Shown: positions 22,561 to 35,081, counted from the stretch's first letter. The stretch: 64,000 nucleotides of DNA from Brienomyrus brachyistius (GCF_023856365.1 NC_064540.1:3345501-3409500); one strand, 5' to 3'. The notes: generated from the letters alone by a model not told the origin. Translations and numbers: made by a program.

Positions 22561-24420
22561 AATTATGCAATGATTAGGTTCCATCCATCCATGTTAGTCA
22601 CTTATCCAATGGATCGCACTTGTGCTTGGAGCCAATCCCAGAATGCACAGGGATTGATACCGACACCATGCTTAACAGGGTGCAGTAAATAACGTTGGTA
22701 AGTAATGGTCATAAACACAGATTATGTGGTATATCATCGCTGTCCAATGAAATCCATGCAGGCCCACTTTTCGACTTTTCACTAGAATACATCCATTCTC
22801 GTCCCTCCAGTGATAATGGTTGACATCTAATTGACATATGAAAAGATGTTTTATGAAGTCATCGATTTAACTATAGTACTTATGTTTGTACTAGTTACTA
22901 TTTGTCTTCATGATAGTTGTTTGTGTGTATTACTTTACATTGCTAATTTTAATAACTTGGCTAATAACAGCGTTGATAGCTAACTAACATCATTGTTAAT
23001 TGTGAATACAAAGTGGGAATAGATTGCATCTTGTTGGCATGGACATATTTTCCTCATAAGTTAAAACATTAAATCTATTCGTCCTGCTAAGGGTGTCTCA
23101 TTACAATGTCTTAGCTTTATTTAGTGAAGTTACTGTTGAGAAAATGTGTTTTCACGCTCCTGAAATAATGGATTTTTGGAGATGCGTGTTTTTCATTGGA
23201 CGGCGATGACGTGAAAGTTCATCTTGCTTGATGGATGGATGGATGGATGGGTGGATGGAACTTCCAGTTACAAGAATAACATGCAGGCCTTGTGAGATTC
23301 TTAAAGTTATTCTTTAAGACGTCTCGAATGAATATCACTGCATTTAAGGGTAGCGTCGTACACAAATTCTGATTCACTTTGAGACTCATTAAGTTGACCT
23401 GACTGAATACTTACAAATGAAATGTACCCAAACATCTTTCTACCCTACGAACATTTTTCCAGTAATGGGGCACAGTGGGAGTCGGGAGCCAAATCCAAGA
23501 GGCGTTGGGAACAAGGAAGAGGAACAGACAGGACAGGATGCCAGTCCTTGACAGGGAACACACACATTATGAACAAGTGGGATGGGATTGGAACCCCCAA
23601 ACCTTTAGGTGTGAGGTGACAGTGTTATTCACTGCATCACCATTGCAGCTCAGAGGTCATACATATTCCCCTTTTTGATAAAACATTGATTCTCTTGCAA
23701 TACATGGACTTTACACACAGAATGAAGGCATTTAATTTCACAGTGTTAGTAGTGCAAAAAAGAAAATAGCAAAATAAAATTCTAACCATGTTCACATATC
23801 ACAAAAGTATAAAGCCCTTTCATATGCATCTGACTACCAAACCTCTGCAATACAATAGCATCCATGCAAAATAGTCCCTTCGTACACAAATTGTAAGATA
23901 TACTTTGATTTGCATTCCTTCCAATTGATAGTGACATTGCAAAGAAACTTTAAGACGGAATGAATGGAAGCGAAAGGCTCTGCTTTCAAACGTCTTGAAA
24001 TATAATAGACTGCATTTGAACTGTAGCCTACCGCTACGGCAAGTTTCTGTGTGTTGTGTTTAACAGTGGAAGCTTATAGAAAAACAGATTCTAAGGACGG
24101 TTGTACAAAGCTGTAACGCTATGAGAATTGTTCAGTTTCCGGATATTTTATCTCCGTGGACTCATTATTTGGAATCGGGCTGCTCAAGGAGGACATAAAC
24201 ATTTCACAGTAGTAACAGGAATCAAAGCTGAGACACCTAGAGGGACGTGTGTGGTTTTTCTATTGACGCTTTTCTAGGATTGCTGTCGCTCTATTTGTGC
24301 TGCGATCACTGCACTCGATCACTGAAATACAGTCATGTCATATGTCTTGTTCATTGAGATTCTAAATTAAACACGGCTCCATATATATATTTAACTTCTG
24401 TCCCAGAAGGTAACAATGAA
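22561..24420. other. No gene recognised
   Basis: AT-rich. It contains a (GGAT)n tract at 23,230-23,259 and a worn SINE body near 23,460-23,645. Confidence 0.5.
23460..23645 (-). repeat. Worn SINE remnant
   Basis: Segments ggaacagacaggacaggatg, ccagtccttgacaggg and the closing cagtgttattcactgcatca follow the order of the minus-strand SINE at 24,433-24,761, but with many changes. Confidence 0.45.
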
Positions 24421-24432
24421 AGCTGACCATTA

Positions 24433-24761
24433 AATCCATCCATCCATTTTCCAAACCGCTTGTCCTACTGGGTTGCGGGGGGGCATCCGGAGCCTATCCC
24501 GGAAACAATGGGCACGAGGCAGGGAACAACCCAGGATGGGGGGCCAGCCCATCGAAGGGCACACTCACAAACTCTCGCACACTCACACATGCACACCTAC
24601 GGGCAATTTAGCAAGTCCAATTAGCCTCAGCATGTATTTGGACTGTGGGGGGAAACCGGAGTACCTGGAGAACATGCAAACTCCACACACATGTGACCCA
24701 GGCGGAGACTCGAACCCGGATCCCAGAGGTGTGAGACAACAGTGCTAACCACTGCACCACC
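24433..24761 (-). mobile_element. tRNA-headed SINE with 12-bp target duplication
   Basis: This minus-strand copy of the same family as 18,041 has a tail of (atcc)n at the left and a tRNA-like head (A box and B box) at the right. It is bracketed by a perfect 12-bp duplication, agctgaccatta, at 24,421-24,432 and 24,762-24,773. Such a duplication is the mark of LINE-type target-primed insertion. It shows that the family is a retroposon and that this insertion is fairly recent. The extreme head (about 9 bp) present at 18,041 is missing, as expected for mild 5' truncation. Confidence 0.85.
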
Positions 24762-24773
24762 AGCTGACCATTA

Positions 24774-25877
24774 CATCTTTATATGGCTATTGCTACTTGT
24801 TGTTAAAATGCTGGTTTCTGGTTAGACTTTAGACTCTCCTGATTTTCACATGCATACAACTGTATACACTGTATACAAACATCCTGTATACAAAAATACT
24901 ATGCTTCTGTAATGAAATACCAAATGAAATGGGTGTGTGATGTACATACCAAAATCCTGCCATCATACATTACATGATTTACATATTACTGCTTCTATTG
25001 CACGTGATTACGATCTATAATATCACTGCCTCAGTTTTATTTCATATCCAATAGAGGGGGGGGGGGGAATATGTAGATTTTTTTGTTTTAAACAGTACCT
25101 GGACGTTTAGATAAGGTACACAGGGTGGTAAAAAAACTGAACCAACACACGCGCTAATTAATTAGCCTACGTCCCAGCGCTGGGACACGTGCTTCTGCTC
25201 GAGCGGTATCCTGACGCTTATTTATCCAGCGCACGAGTGCATATAACACAGCCGGTAATTAAATTCAGCAAGGAAAGTAAATTAGGCTGTTTGCTTTGAG
25301 ATATCACAGCGAGGTCCGTCAATCGCAATGCATTAGGATTGTAATACACGTCATGGCAGGCAGTTGTAAGCTGCTGTCGCATATGCATCGCAGGTTTATG
25401 TACCCGTGGAGATCTGCCAAAATCAACAAGTGCGGTGTAGCCAGCGCATAGAAATCATATTCATTATATGCTTATTTCATCCTAACTAATCACTGTACAA
25501 ATTAGGCCTACAATGAAATCCTGTACAGTACGGATGTCCTAAGGGAAGAAAATGTCCCTTAACAATAAATTAATTCTCTGGCCAAATATCCGGCCCTCAC
25601 ATTCACTGATTGTCCTGACATCTTATTGAATATACAGTAAAAATGCCACACACCGTCTCAGCTATTAAGATTGTCAGTCTTCAGAAAACATATGTTAATT
25701 TTTTTAACAGGCCCAGTCATGTAAGTGGAGACTCAAACTGGAAAGCAACCGCTGATCAATACTAGATTTAAAGCTAAAAACAAATTTAAAGTGTAACATT
25801 TTAAGATAAACATTTTTAGGTAAATACAGCATAGCATACCAGTGCACTTTAAGTCTAAATTAAGTTAATTTGTAAAA

Positions 25878-25942
<65 letters not shown>

Positions 25943-27000
25943 GTTAAGGAAGGGAACATCACATAACATCAGATAGGTGTTTTAATAAATCACTTATTTT
26001 GCACACACAGTTCTTAAACACCCCTTCTGAGAAATTAACAGAAAGTCCAGGGCAATACAGCCCAGGTAGAAATAACAAAAGTGACTGTACACAGGAGCAA
26101 ATGCAGATAATATACTTAACTAATAAACACTAGCTGACATATCACAATGAGAGGCTAGGAAATTTTAATAAACATGAAGGTCTGTAGCACTAGAGAGCTG
26201 GGCACCTGCTAGGAGGCCTCCCTGCCCATGGGGGGCGCTATACATTTAGGAAGGAGGAGAAACTGACCATTTGCACCAAGAGCATAAGAGAAACTCAGCT
26301 CAGCCTGTCTAGAAGCAAGTGGTAGTGAGGCACACCTGGTGTTTCTCATTCTCAATCACGCCTGACCACGCAGAAACAAACTGGTCCTGAGACAGATCCT
26401 GTGCGTTCACTGCTCTGGGACTTCAGGCAATTATGCTCTCGCAGTCATGATCCTTTTACTTTCTTTATTATTATTCAATTGACACTTTTGTCCTGGATGT
26501 GCTAAACTGCATTATAAAAATGAAATACTTTGCACTTTGACGAATGCACTGTTGCATCAGAGTTCACTTGAGGTCCTGATGACATTCAGTGCAAACCTTT
26601 TGTAGAAGATCTTTAACTTGGATGGAATTCATGTAAGAATTGCTAATCTTGAGTACATGATGAACATGGCATGTTATATAACGTAATAAGGGATGTGATA
26701 CTAATAGAGAATTCCAGATCGCCCCCAAGAAGGCTTAACTTCATTATCTTTTGTTATCGCAAAGTTTCACGCAGTGGTTACATTTGTAATTACATCACCA
26801 GCGGCACCTGTAACTGATTTTCATGGGGGGAACAGAGCAATTAAGGCAAGGCACTTCACACAAAGCATGATGGCTCTCCTGTTCCTGAGACCCAGGTGAA
26901 ATAGGCGACCCGGAATCAAGTTTCCAAAGGTCCCATCTGGCTTGTTGCAAAGCATTCACAGTGATTATGGAATCTCTCGTTGAATAAAGCCAATAGTGCC
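24774..27000. other. No gene recognised
   Basis: A GC-richer, non-repetitive stretch at about 25,140-25,440 contrasts with AT-rich flanks. A 9-base G run lies near 25,058-25,067. Confidence 0.45.
25874..25942. repeat. A-run, (TA)n and (CA)n compound microsatellite
   Basis: Thirteen A, then about 22 TA units, then six CA units. Confidence 0.95.
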
Positions 27001-27058
27001 ATCCATCCATCCATCCACCCACCCATCCATCCATCCATCCATCCATCCATCCACCCAC
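27001..27058. repeat. (ATCC)n microsatellite
   Basis: About 14 units, with ACCC variants in two places. It resembles the tail tetranucleotide of the SINE family and may mark a lost SINE. Confidence 0.9.
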
Positions 27059-27069
27059 TATAGTGATGC

Positions 27070-27250
27070 AGTCAGGGGTGCCATGGGGGAGGGGGGGCGC
27101 AGTTATGACAATTGCAAAGGCCCCTGAGTGACAGAAGCCCTAAAACATTTGGAACATAATTGGAATAGTCTGGGTTGGGGGCTCAGCATTGATTTCCTTT
27201 CATGGGCCCACAATCTAGTGGAATCTCTAGTGGATGTAGTGCCCTAATAT
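27070..27250 (+). repeat. Dispersed repeat of unknown class, copy 1
   Basis: Contains aacataattggaatagtctg and gttgggggctc, then tctctagtggatgtag. It is similar in order to 35,730-35,815 and 53,590-53,700. Confidence 0.5.
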
Positions 27251-28064
27251 TGTCATTTACAGCCCCTCCCCGGGCTAGAATGGGGACGTCCTGACACACC
27301 TACCGCAAGGCCAAAATATCATAAGTGCAATATCGATATTTCAAAAAATGCATTTTAATGCAGTACACCTACCCTAACAAACACCGTAGCCTAGCCTAGG
27401 TCACCTTAAACGTGCTTATAACACTTACATTTGTGCAAAGTCATTAGCACAAAGCCTAATTTAGAAAAACAAAGTGTTGAAAATTTCATGTATTTTATTG
27501 AATAATGTACTGAAAGTGAAAAAGATTTACCCATCGTAAAGTCGAAGTATCGTAACTTGAACCATCATAACCTTGGGAGCATCTGTATTTTAAAAATCAC
27601 TAATTTTACTGTTTTACTGAGAAGAGATGAATCTCAGACAATCCATTTTCATTACAGCGAGGCCAGCTGCCTGCACTCTGAGACTCCCAGGTACCACACA
27701 CACATACTGCTGATTCTGTGAGCTCTCGCGTCACCCCACCCCTGCCACATCCGCGGCCCCATCTGCTGTCCATGACGCCCTGAACTGACATGAGTTGACA
27801 GTCCTATCCAGGTGTCCTGAGACATGACCAAGGCGTTTAGTGTCACGCGAATGTCATGTCAATTTCACTGCGACTGTCAATCCTTAAAACACCCACACCG
27901 AATGATAATAACAGTAATTAAAAGAATGACAGTTCTGGGATGCAGTGAACTGTGAAGTGTCACAATCTTTAAAAATCTATTCAAATCTCCTGTTTTTGAA
28001 AAAAGCTTTGCACTCCTTGCATTTTGCCCTTTACTATTTAATACTATTACTACTTTTATTATTA

Positions 28065-28085
28065 TTATTATTAATAATAATAATA
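28065..28085. repeat. (ATT)n / (AAT)n short palindromic tract
   Basis: ATT units followed by AAT units, forming a small perfect inverted repeat. Confidence 0.7.
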
Positions 28086-28094
28086 TTTCACATT

Positions 28095-28200
28095 CACCGT
28101 CACCTTTATCTTACAGTGTTGAGGGTTCAAATCCCACCTCCGTTCTGTGTGAATGGAGTTGCTTTTTCCTCCTAATACACTGTTTTCCACCAATGGTCCA
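28095..28200 (+). repeat. SINE remnant
   Basis: Segment gagggttcaaatcccacctc matches a B box followed by ttctgtgtgaatggagttgc, as in tRNA-headed fish SINEs. The rest is degraded. Confidence 0.45.
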
Positions 28201-28242
28201 GAAATAAGTTGTTAGGTTAACATACCGTTTCAGAATTGCCCA

Positions 28243-28244
<2 letters not shown>

Positions 28245-28280
<36 letters not shown>
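28245..28280. repeat. (GT)n microsatellite
   Basis: About 16 GT units. Confidence 0.95.
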
Positions 28281-28283
<3 letters not shown>

Positions 28284-30863
28284 ATTGTGAGCGTCAATTT
28301 TATAAAAAATCTGTGACTGCAATCAAAAAACTAAAAATGCCAAAAATGTTGCATTTTGTTTACTTGTAAATGGTTACTTGTGGTTAAGGTTAGGGCTGGG
28401 AAGGGGTTGTCATTGTTGGGATTAGGGTTTTCCCCCATAGAAATGAATGAATTGTTCTCACAAAGCTCCTAGCCCACCGCAATCCTATACAGGAAATGTG
28501 GATGGATGGAATGCAGCACATTCTTATACATGTTCACCAGGAAACATCCCTCAGGACACCATGCAGTATATTAGAAAATAACACTGGCCTGCAACCATAT
28601 GTAAGTTACCCCAATGAATCCCTGGAGCTGTTACTATATGTAAACTTTTATCTGCAGTACAACAGTGACAAAGTTTTTATTAAATGGGTGTGTGATGTAA
28701 TGTGCTGTATACGGTGCATAAAGTACAGATATCTATTGACAGCAGGAACCCCTGTGCAGAATTAATTAAACCCACTTTAAATCAAAGCAGGCTGCAAAAT
28801 TACAGCCCAACTGAACACTTCAAAACCCAAAATAATGGTGCTGAAGGCTTGCAGGCAGCTATCTGAAATAGCGCATAGTCTTTTTCTTCCTGTTCTTTTA
28901 CAGAGTTAATCAATTAACTCAATTTTAAATGGATGGTGCTTGATATTAAGAGGCAGAGACGGCAGGATGGAAATGAACAGGATGAAACTGAAGGGGATTA
29001 ATGATTAAAAGTCCAAAGCTGGAAGAGAGAAAAGCCTGAACCAGACACTTATCTTCTCCAGCCGGATGCCGGCATTCCCTTGAACACAGACTTCCCGAGT
29101 CACAAAGAGACAAGCTGTTAATATAAATTACTACAACAGCAGCGGTGAAAAATGAACATTCATTAAATGACTTGCTTACTGACCTTAGCCAGGGCTAATA
29201 AGTATTCGCAGAAAGTTTTGCTTTCTGAGCTTATCAAATCAGCTCTTTTTCATATTTTAGGTCTAGTCTGAATACTACACGGACGACATAAATTACCAGC
29301 TGCCATTCTAAAGCGTTTATCACCACTCAATTAGTAAACGCCATTGTGACAGGTTGTGATGTACTTATAAGAGAGAATTATTAATACATGGACAATTCCT
29401 ATCCATGATTGGAGGAGGCCTTGCTGATCAGTGTCCATTTGAGCAGGTACAACCATCTTCGGTATGTAGTGTGAAATTAGCTTAGTGACACCGGACAAGT
29501 GAGTGGTCAGATTCCATGTCAGTAAGGAATTAGCCAATCAGATCCCCAGGGTGTGTCCAACCTCCTTTCTTCATTTGACGAATGAGATTGGGGAATTACA
29601 TTGCAGACCCTAATATAACTGATAACATGGAAGCCTTGAGGGAGATGTCACAAGCGAAGCCCTTCTAGGCTATAAGATATAGCTCTTACGCTTCATCTTT
29701 GCTTACAGTGCAAGTTTCCTTCCTATACTGCAACAATCTAATGTTATACTAAGTTTGTATACAAGAAAATACATGCTGCCGTTACTGTGCTGAATTACCT
29801 GTCATGTTAAAATTTATGGGGCAAAGTCACCACACAGGCCACACTGTAGAAGCAGAGACTGTGGAAAATGCTTTCAATTTAACGTCTATAAGCACTGAAA
29901 TGTGCAGTTTCTCATTTTCAGGCTTATGCCACAAATAGGATGTTTATGTCCCTTTAATTTCAAATTGCTCTCTTTTCCATCTTCTTTCTGGCATCACATT
30001 CAGGCTACCTGTAGATTTTAAAATCTGGTTTATGTTACGCAGGGATTTTCCTACCTACAGTCTCTAGTCTTCTGTGTGAGAAAGGGCTGATTATTTTCTT
30101 ATAGCCCATTTCACAGCTGAATATTCATCCTCAGTTCCTTCAGTCACAGAAACATCTTCCCCATCCCGGTTCTCATGGACCCACAGCTAGTCCACCTTTT
30201 ACTCCCTCCCAGAGTTATTAACTCTGCACAGGGGTTCCTGCTTTTCGGTTTATTTACCTGCACGAATAGTTATATTTATAACCTGTTCTACTCGCTCTGG
30301 GCAAAAACACCCGTCAATAATAGTGATCACAATAACACATCATTCTACAATAAAATTGCAATTACAATCATGCAGCTCACCAGCGCTTTCGGCTTTCCAG
30401 CATGCCAGATGAACAGAAGCAGGCTTTTCCTCCTGTGTCCACTCAGGCTATGCAGTTTAGAGAGCCCTGGACAATGTTATAAAATTATGGAGCCAAATCA
30501 ATACCGTGCGCTTGTAACCAAGTGCCCTGGAGCTGAACATCACCTGACAGAAAGGAGCAGATCTGTAAATGGACTTGTTCAGTACAAATGTATGTGAAGC
30601 ACCCTTCAGAGACATTACCCTGCAGTTTAATGTGGACCACATCTGAGCTGCTGTAATTGTAAAGGATGCAAGTCATTCTAGACAATAATATATCCTACCA
30701 AAGTATATCTAGTATCCAGGGCCTTTTAATAATGCATGTAAATACTTACCCAAACTCCTGCCTGTGACGCACCAACATCATTTCTGTAAATTCAGTACTT
30801 AAACCAGTATATAATAGAGACAGATCTGCATTGTGACGCATCCGTATTTCAGCAAACTTGTCC
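28281..30863. other. No gene recognised
   Basis: A 140-codon plus-strand frame at 30,175-30,597 has no family resemblance. The rest is AT-rich and single-copy in appearance. Confidence 0.45.
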
Positions 30864-31045
30864 AGTAGAGGGGTCACGTTGCACCCGGAGCTAGGAAGGC
30901 TGAAAGCAGGGGACACTCTGAACAGAAGGCCAGTCCATCACAGGGCAGATCACCATACACTCGGGGCAATTTAGAGATGCCAATTTGCTTAGTCAAATGA
31001 GTGGGAGGAAACGGAGCACAGAACAGACACAGATCCCCCCCCCAT
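30864..31045 (-). repeat. SINE 3'-body remnant
   Basis: Reads aaggccagtccatcacaggg, then ggggcaatttagagatgcca. This resembles the central and 3' body of the SINE family in minus orientation. It lies directly before a plus-oriented copy. Confidence 0.55.
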
Positions 31046-31107
31046 GTGCCTGGTACATATATTTCTGTTTGCATACATCTTGATGCAGACTGATGTGAAA
31101 GGTATAG

Positions 31108-31316
31108 GGCGTCACAGAGGTGCAGTGGTTGGCACTGTCGCCTCACACATCTGGGACCCGGGTTCGAATTAGCGCCATGGCTCCATGTGCGTGGAGTTTG
31201 CATGTTCTCCCCGTGTCATTATGGGGTTTCCTCCCATAGTTCAAAAACATACTAAGGTTAATTAGAGATGCAAATTGCCCATAGGTGTGCATGTGCGAGT
31301 GAATGGTGTGTGAGTC
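31108..31316 (+). mobile_element. tRNA-headed SINE, truncated 3' end
   Basis: Head gaggtgcagtggttggcact and B box gggttcgaattagc are followed by the family body (gtttgcatgttctcccc) up to gaatggtgtgtgag. The 3' third and the ggatgg tail seen at 18,041 are missing. Confidence 0.7.
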
Positions 31317-32876
31317 CTTTACTTAGGTTGAACTGTCATGCAATATGTATTATACAGTAGGAGAGCTGAGCAGAGTTATTTCAGATGTGACAGCAACCCA
31401 GCACCATGGGGGGTGATAAACAAACAAACAAACAAACAAAATGAAAGAAAAAAAAACTTCCAAAGTTTGGTTATATTATTTAACACAGAGTTAAAGCTAT
31501 AGAGCACAGGACCTCAGATCACATCAGGCCTTTTATGGGAAGAGCTGCTCAGTGCTGATGCCTTGGTCCGGAACAGCAGGGCAGCGGGAGGTTCTGCTCA
31601 GACTTATCTTGACAGCCCAACACCGTTCCCATAAAAGAAGCAGATGGAAGGGAGGAATGGGGATTTTACTGTGCAAACAGAAAAAGAAAGAAATTCTGTG
31701 GTTGAATGAAAACGAAAGAGACATTTTGAGTTTAGTACAAGGGAAACAAAACTGTGAGCCAGATCTGGGGGAGATGCAGGGAGCAGGGTGTGTGAATGCT
31801 ACCTGGGAGCGGGGAGAAACATCCAGAGCTCTGTGTTATATTATTGGTCATTATTGGTCACCTGACTTGGCCACACCCCTCCCATCTTATAGTGACCTTC
31901 CGGAATGGGCGTAACCATCAGTAATCCACAGCCCAAATGGGAAACCTACGTCGAAGGTCACGTTTACGGGGAAGTGAGCGGGACAGATGAGATTCCGGGT
32001 AAACACTCACACATCCCTTGAATAAATCGCACAAAGGCCACGTAAGGATCCAGTAAGACATCTTATGCTTTTCATTTCAAAGGCTTCAACAAGACTCCCG
32101 TTAACAAAGCTTTGCTAGACATTATATTACATTTCATTGCATGTTGTAAAGCAGACATCTGCATTTTCCTCTCATGGCACTCAGTCCAGACTGCAGTTTG
32201 TCCTTTACTTAATAATAGATATTAAATGGGATGCAGCATCTTCCATGTTCCACAGCGGACTCTAGTTATGCAGATGCGAAAAAATTGTGATTTCTCTCCA
32301 AACAAAACTGCCAACAAAAGATGTCCAATAAACATTCAGAGCAGAACCACCATATAAACCCACAAAAACAAAGCTTTGACAGTTAATTTGCAAACAAATG
32401 CTAAATCACTCTTTATTTGTATGGATGCAATTCCGACGTTATAATATATTCAGAGTTTTCAAAGGGTTTATTGTCCTGTTTACCTTACTCATAAATACAC
32501 AAAACAGCTTGCATTATAGAAACAGAGAGTTGCCATGAATCAGTGGAGCTCAGCAGACAAACTGAAAATACAGCAGCATGTATAGTTTAAGAAAGTTATC
32601 AGGTTGGAATTACGGAGTTTGGCTGGGTCGTTAAATTAACCTCACAGGCCGTGAGCTTAGCCCCATAAAGGTATTAGAATGACTGATGCAAAGTCTACTT
32701 ACACAATAATGATCTTAGGGTTAAACTGGATTGAAGAGGGGAGACTCTGGTCCTATAAAAAGCTATGACTGATTATTTATTATTTTTAGATAGCTTTCAG
32801 CTATGGAAGTAGTCTAAGTACAAAAGGTTGCAGTTGTCACGAAGTATCACTGTCTTATAGAGACCTATGGGTTATG

Positions 32877-32951
32877 AACCTCATGTGGGACTTGATCCAA
32901 CAAACTTCAAGCTTATGAGACTGAGTGCTCTGCCCACCTAACAAATGAAAT
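32877..32951 (-). pseudogene. tRNA-Met(CAT)-like relic
   Basis: On the minus strand the order is acceptor-like ATTTCAT, then GGTGGGCAGAGCACTCAGTC, an anticodon loop with CAT (CTCATAA), GAAGTTTGTTG, and a T-loop-like ATCAAGT with CCCAC. A 3' ATGAGGT can pair with the 5' ATTTCAT over seven positions with two G-T pairs. The D arm is worn and the T stem has a mismatch, so I read it as a pseudogene or SINE head rather than a working tRNA-Met gene. Confidence 0.45.
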
Positions 32952-33405
32952 ATTCTCAGTGTTGAAGCAGCCATGTATAAGTATGTAAAACCAGACAAAG
33001 TTAATGACGGGAAATCTGACCAAGGAGAAGTGTGAGCAGACCGGTCAATAGAACCATGTGACCTAAGCAGGGTCTTAATGAGCTAGTTTTGTTATCAATG
33101 TTCCACTGTCAGGGAGCAGCAGCAGTAGGGCGTGGTCGACATGAGGACACAAAGGGTATCCAGGTACAAAGATGGGGAAAAACAAACACTACACAAGCAA
33201 GTACTTCACTACTGTGATGCTCTGGTTCAGCACTAAGATTCATGTCTGTGTCACTACTGAGACCACTGTATACACAGTGTGCAAGGGGCAGGTCGAACGA
33301 ATCGATTTGACAATTTTTGGTCACATAACTCTCCCTCTTTTCCTCACAGAGAGGACCCTTTATGTATCTGTTGTTCATTGTGACAACCCAAGATTCAAGC
33401 AAACT

Positions 33406-33421
33406 GGGGGGGGGGGGGGGG
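33406..33421. repeat. Poly-G run
   Basis: Sixteen consecutive G. Confidence 0.95.
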
Positions 33422-33578
33422 CAACAACTTTTGAAAATCCTGCAGCGGAAAGATAAACGGAAAAAGGTTTTAGAAGCCCTTTAAGATGACTGACCCCACT
33501 GCACATACCTAGATAAATGATCAGCAGCACTGAACCTCTAACACAGCTGTGCTCCAGGCCAAGAGGTGTGCACGTGCG

Positions 33579-33632
33579 CACACACACATACACACACACA
33601 CACACACACAGACAGACACAGACAGACAGACA
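33579..33632. repeat. (CA)n and (CAGA)n microsatellite
   Basis: CA units run into CAGA units. Confidence 0.9.
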
Positions 33633-33940
33633 GTACTAGACCCAAGGTCAACTGAAATTAATGACTGAGCTTAGAATTAAATTAACTCCAACTTTTCTGT
33701 CCACTGCATTTTTTTTTATTAAAAAAGGCTTGCATCCTTAATCTGTTGAAACATATAAAAATCCTATGTTGCAGATGTGAGAACGCAAACCCTTGATTTT
33801 CCAAATTTACTAATGCAGTACCATTTATTAGTGCCAAAATCACAACTACTTTGAAATACTGGAGCAGACCACAGCAGAGATTCAGTTACTGCATGCTGTA
33901 GTCTACTGGCACGAGCCTTCACTCATAGATAAAACCTCAG

Positions 33941-33945
33941 CCCCC

Positions 33946-33976
<31 letters not shown>

Positions 33977-33986
33977 ACACACACAC
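33941..33986. repeat. Poly-C followed by (AC)n
   Basis: About 22 C, then about 12 AC units. Confidence 0.95.
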
Positions 33987-34647
33987 GAACAGCCCCAACA
34001 CCTAAACCAACCGCAAGCTCATTCAATTCCCATTTTCTACATAACAACGTATGTAACTCCAGTATCGTGTTAAACGTATTTACATAATAATGTACTCAAT
34101 ATGAAACGAAGAGCTGAATATGTAGCACAATCCCTCAGTTATTATGCTCATACGGACAGAAGCTATTTGCACTGCGAGCGATTATGCAGTTAGGGGCTGA
34201 TGATGGTCCATTTCAGAGATATTCTTGAGGTCCTGCAGCTAACCGATTTAAACAGTTCTGACCATAACAACTTTACACGATCTAAGACAAATCCTTAATG
34301 AGCATAAATCACTCCTTATCCGATTAAATAAAGGCTTAAGTTTCTGAAGCAGAACTTAAGATGGAGTAACAAGACAGAAAATCCTTCCGTATAACAACCT
34401 AAATTCAGCAGAGGAGCATTTGCAACAATGAATTGGACACCAGAATATGACTGATACGAAAGCAAGCAGGAACTCATTAAAGACAATATAGGCAATGGAA
34501 TGGGCCGCACATTTCACTCTCCTGTGTGCTTTAAGATAGACAACTGCCCGAGGTAAACTCAACAGGAAACCAGCCAAAACTTACAGGCAGCACACAAAGT
34601 CTATTTGCATCGCCAGTTACCAGTCAACCACAAGAAATAACTTAAAA

Positions 34648-34650
<3 letters not shown>

Positions 34651-34715
<65 letters not shown>
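34651..34715. repeat. (AT)n microsatellite
   Basis: About 32 pure AT units. Confidence 0.95.
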
Positions 34716-34718
<3 letters not shown>

Positions 34719-35026
34719 GCCAAAACCAGAATAATAATTTTACCCTAAAAAGTACTTTTAAAAATTAATTCAGACACTTAATTTCAACTCAGCGTTTATC
34801 TTACAGTCAGCCAACCGACACAAAGCAGATTTAATTATTCTGATAACACGTGTATCCGTATATTGCGCATATCAGCAAATGGGAGTTCTCTTAGGAATTC
34901 GCGGACAACTACAGAAAGTCATGCTGTTCAATGATGCGCGAGGCGCAGAATCCCGCCGCGCAAACGCCGTGCAGGAGCGCACATCAGCAACACGCACTTT
35001 AATAACAACCATAATGAGCTCCTTAC

Positions 35027-35081
35027 CTTCGTCGTGCATCCTCTGCAGACACAAACTCAGGTTTCTCCTCCAGCCGGGCAT
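35027..35081 (-). CDS. grip2: GRIP2 first coding exon (palmitoylated-type N terminus), partial gene
   Basis: The minus strand encodes MPGWRRNLSLCLQRMHDE and the first base of a Gly codon, followed by a consensus donor (gtaagg). This fits the alternative N terminus of the GRIP/ABP family: GRIP1 has MPGWKKNIPICLQ, and the palmitoylated GRIP2 (pABP-L) form has the same W-basic-basic-N and a Cys at position 11. Here Cys11 is kept. In the family this Cys is palmitoylated and directs the multi-PDZ scaffold, which binds AMPA-receptor GluA2/3 tails, to membranes and spines. The PDZ exons must lie beyond the left edge. Identification rests on 18 residues recalled from the family. The splice site and human 3p25 proximity of GRIP2 to CAND2/RPL32 support it. 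Confidence 0.6.

Larger units (their letters stand above)
1..35026 (-). other. grip2: Inferred 5' part of grip2 intron 1, open at left edge
   Basis: This is inference. A minus-strand first coding exon with a good donor (gtaagg) lies at 35,027-35,081. I recognise no other coding exon to its left, so the block would be its first intron and would exceed 35 kb. Long first introns are normal for GRIP genes in vertebrates. Base composition is AT-rich, with scattered repeats described separately. A second possibility is that the next grip2 exon lies inside this block and is too short for me to see by eye, or that other small noncoding genes sit here. Confidence 0.4.
31317..35026. other. No gene recognised besides listed repeats
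   Basis: Contains (AAAC)n at about 31,422-31,440, several microsatellites and a tRNA-like relic. The last 100 bp (34,930-35,000) become CpG-rich as the grip2 exon is approached. Confidence 0.45.

Noticed and set aside
30175..30597. 140-codon open frame on the plus strand
   Set aside because: Low-complexity start and no recognisable motif. I found no retroelement reverse transcriptase signature in it.
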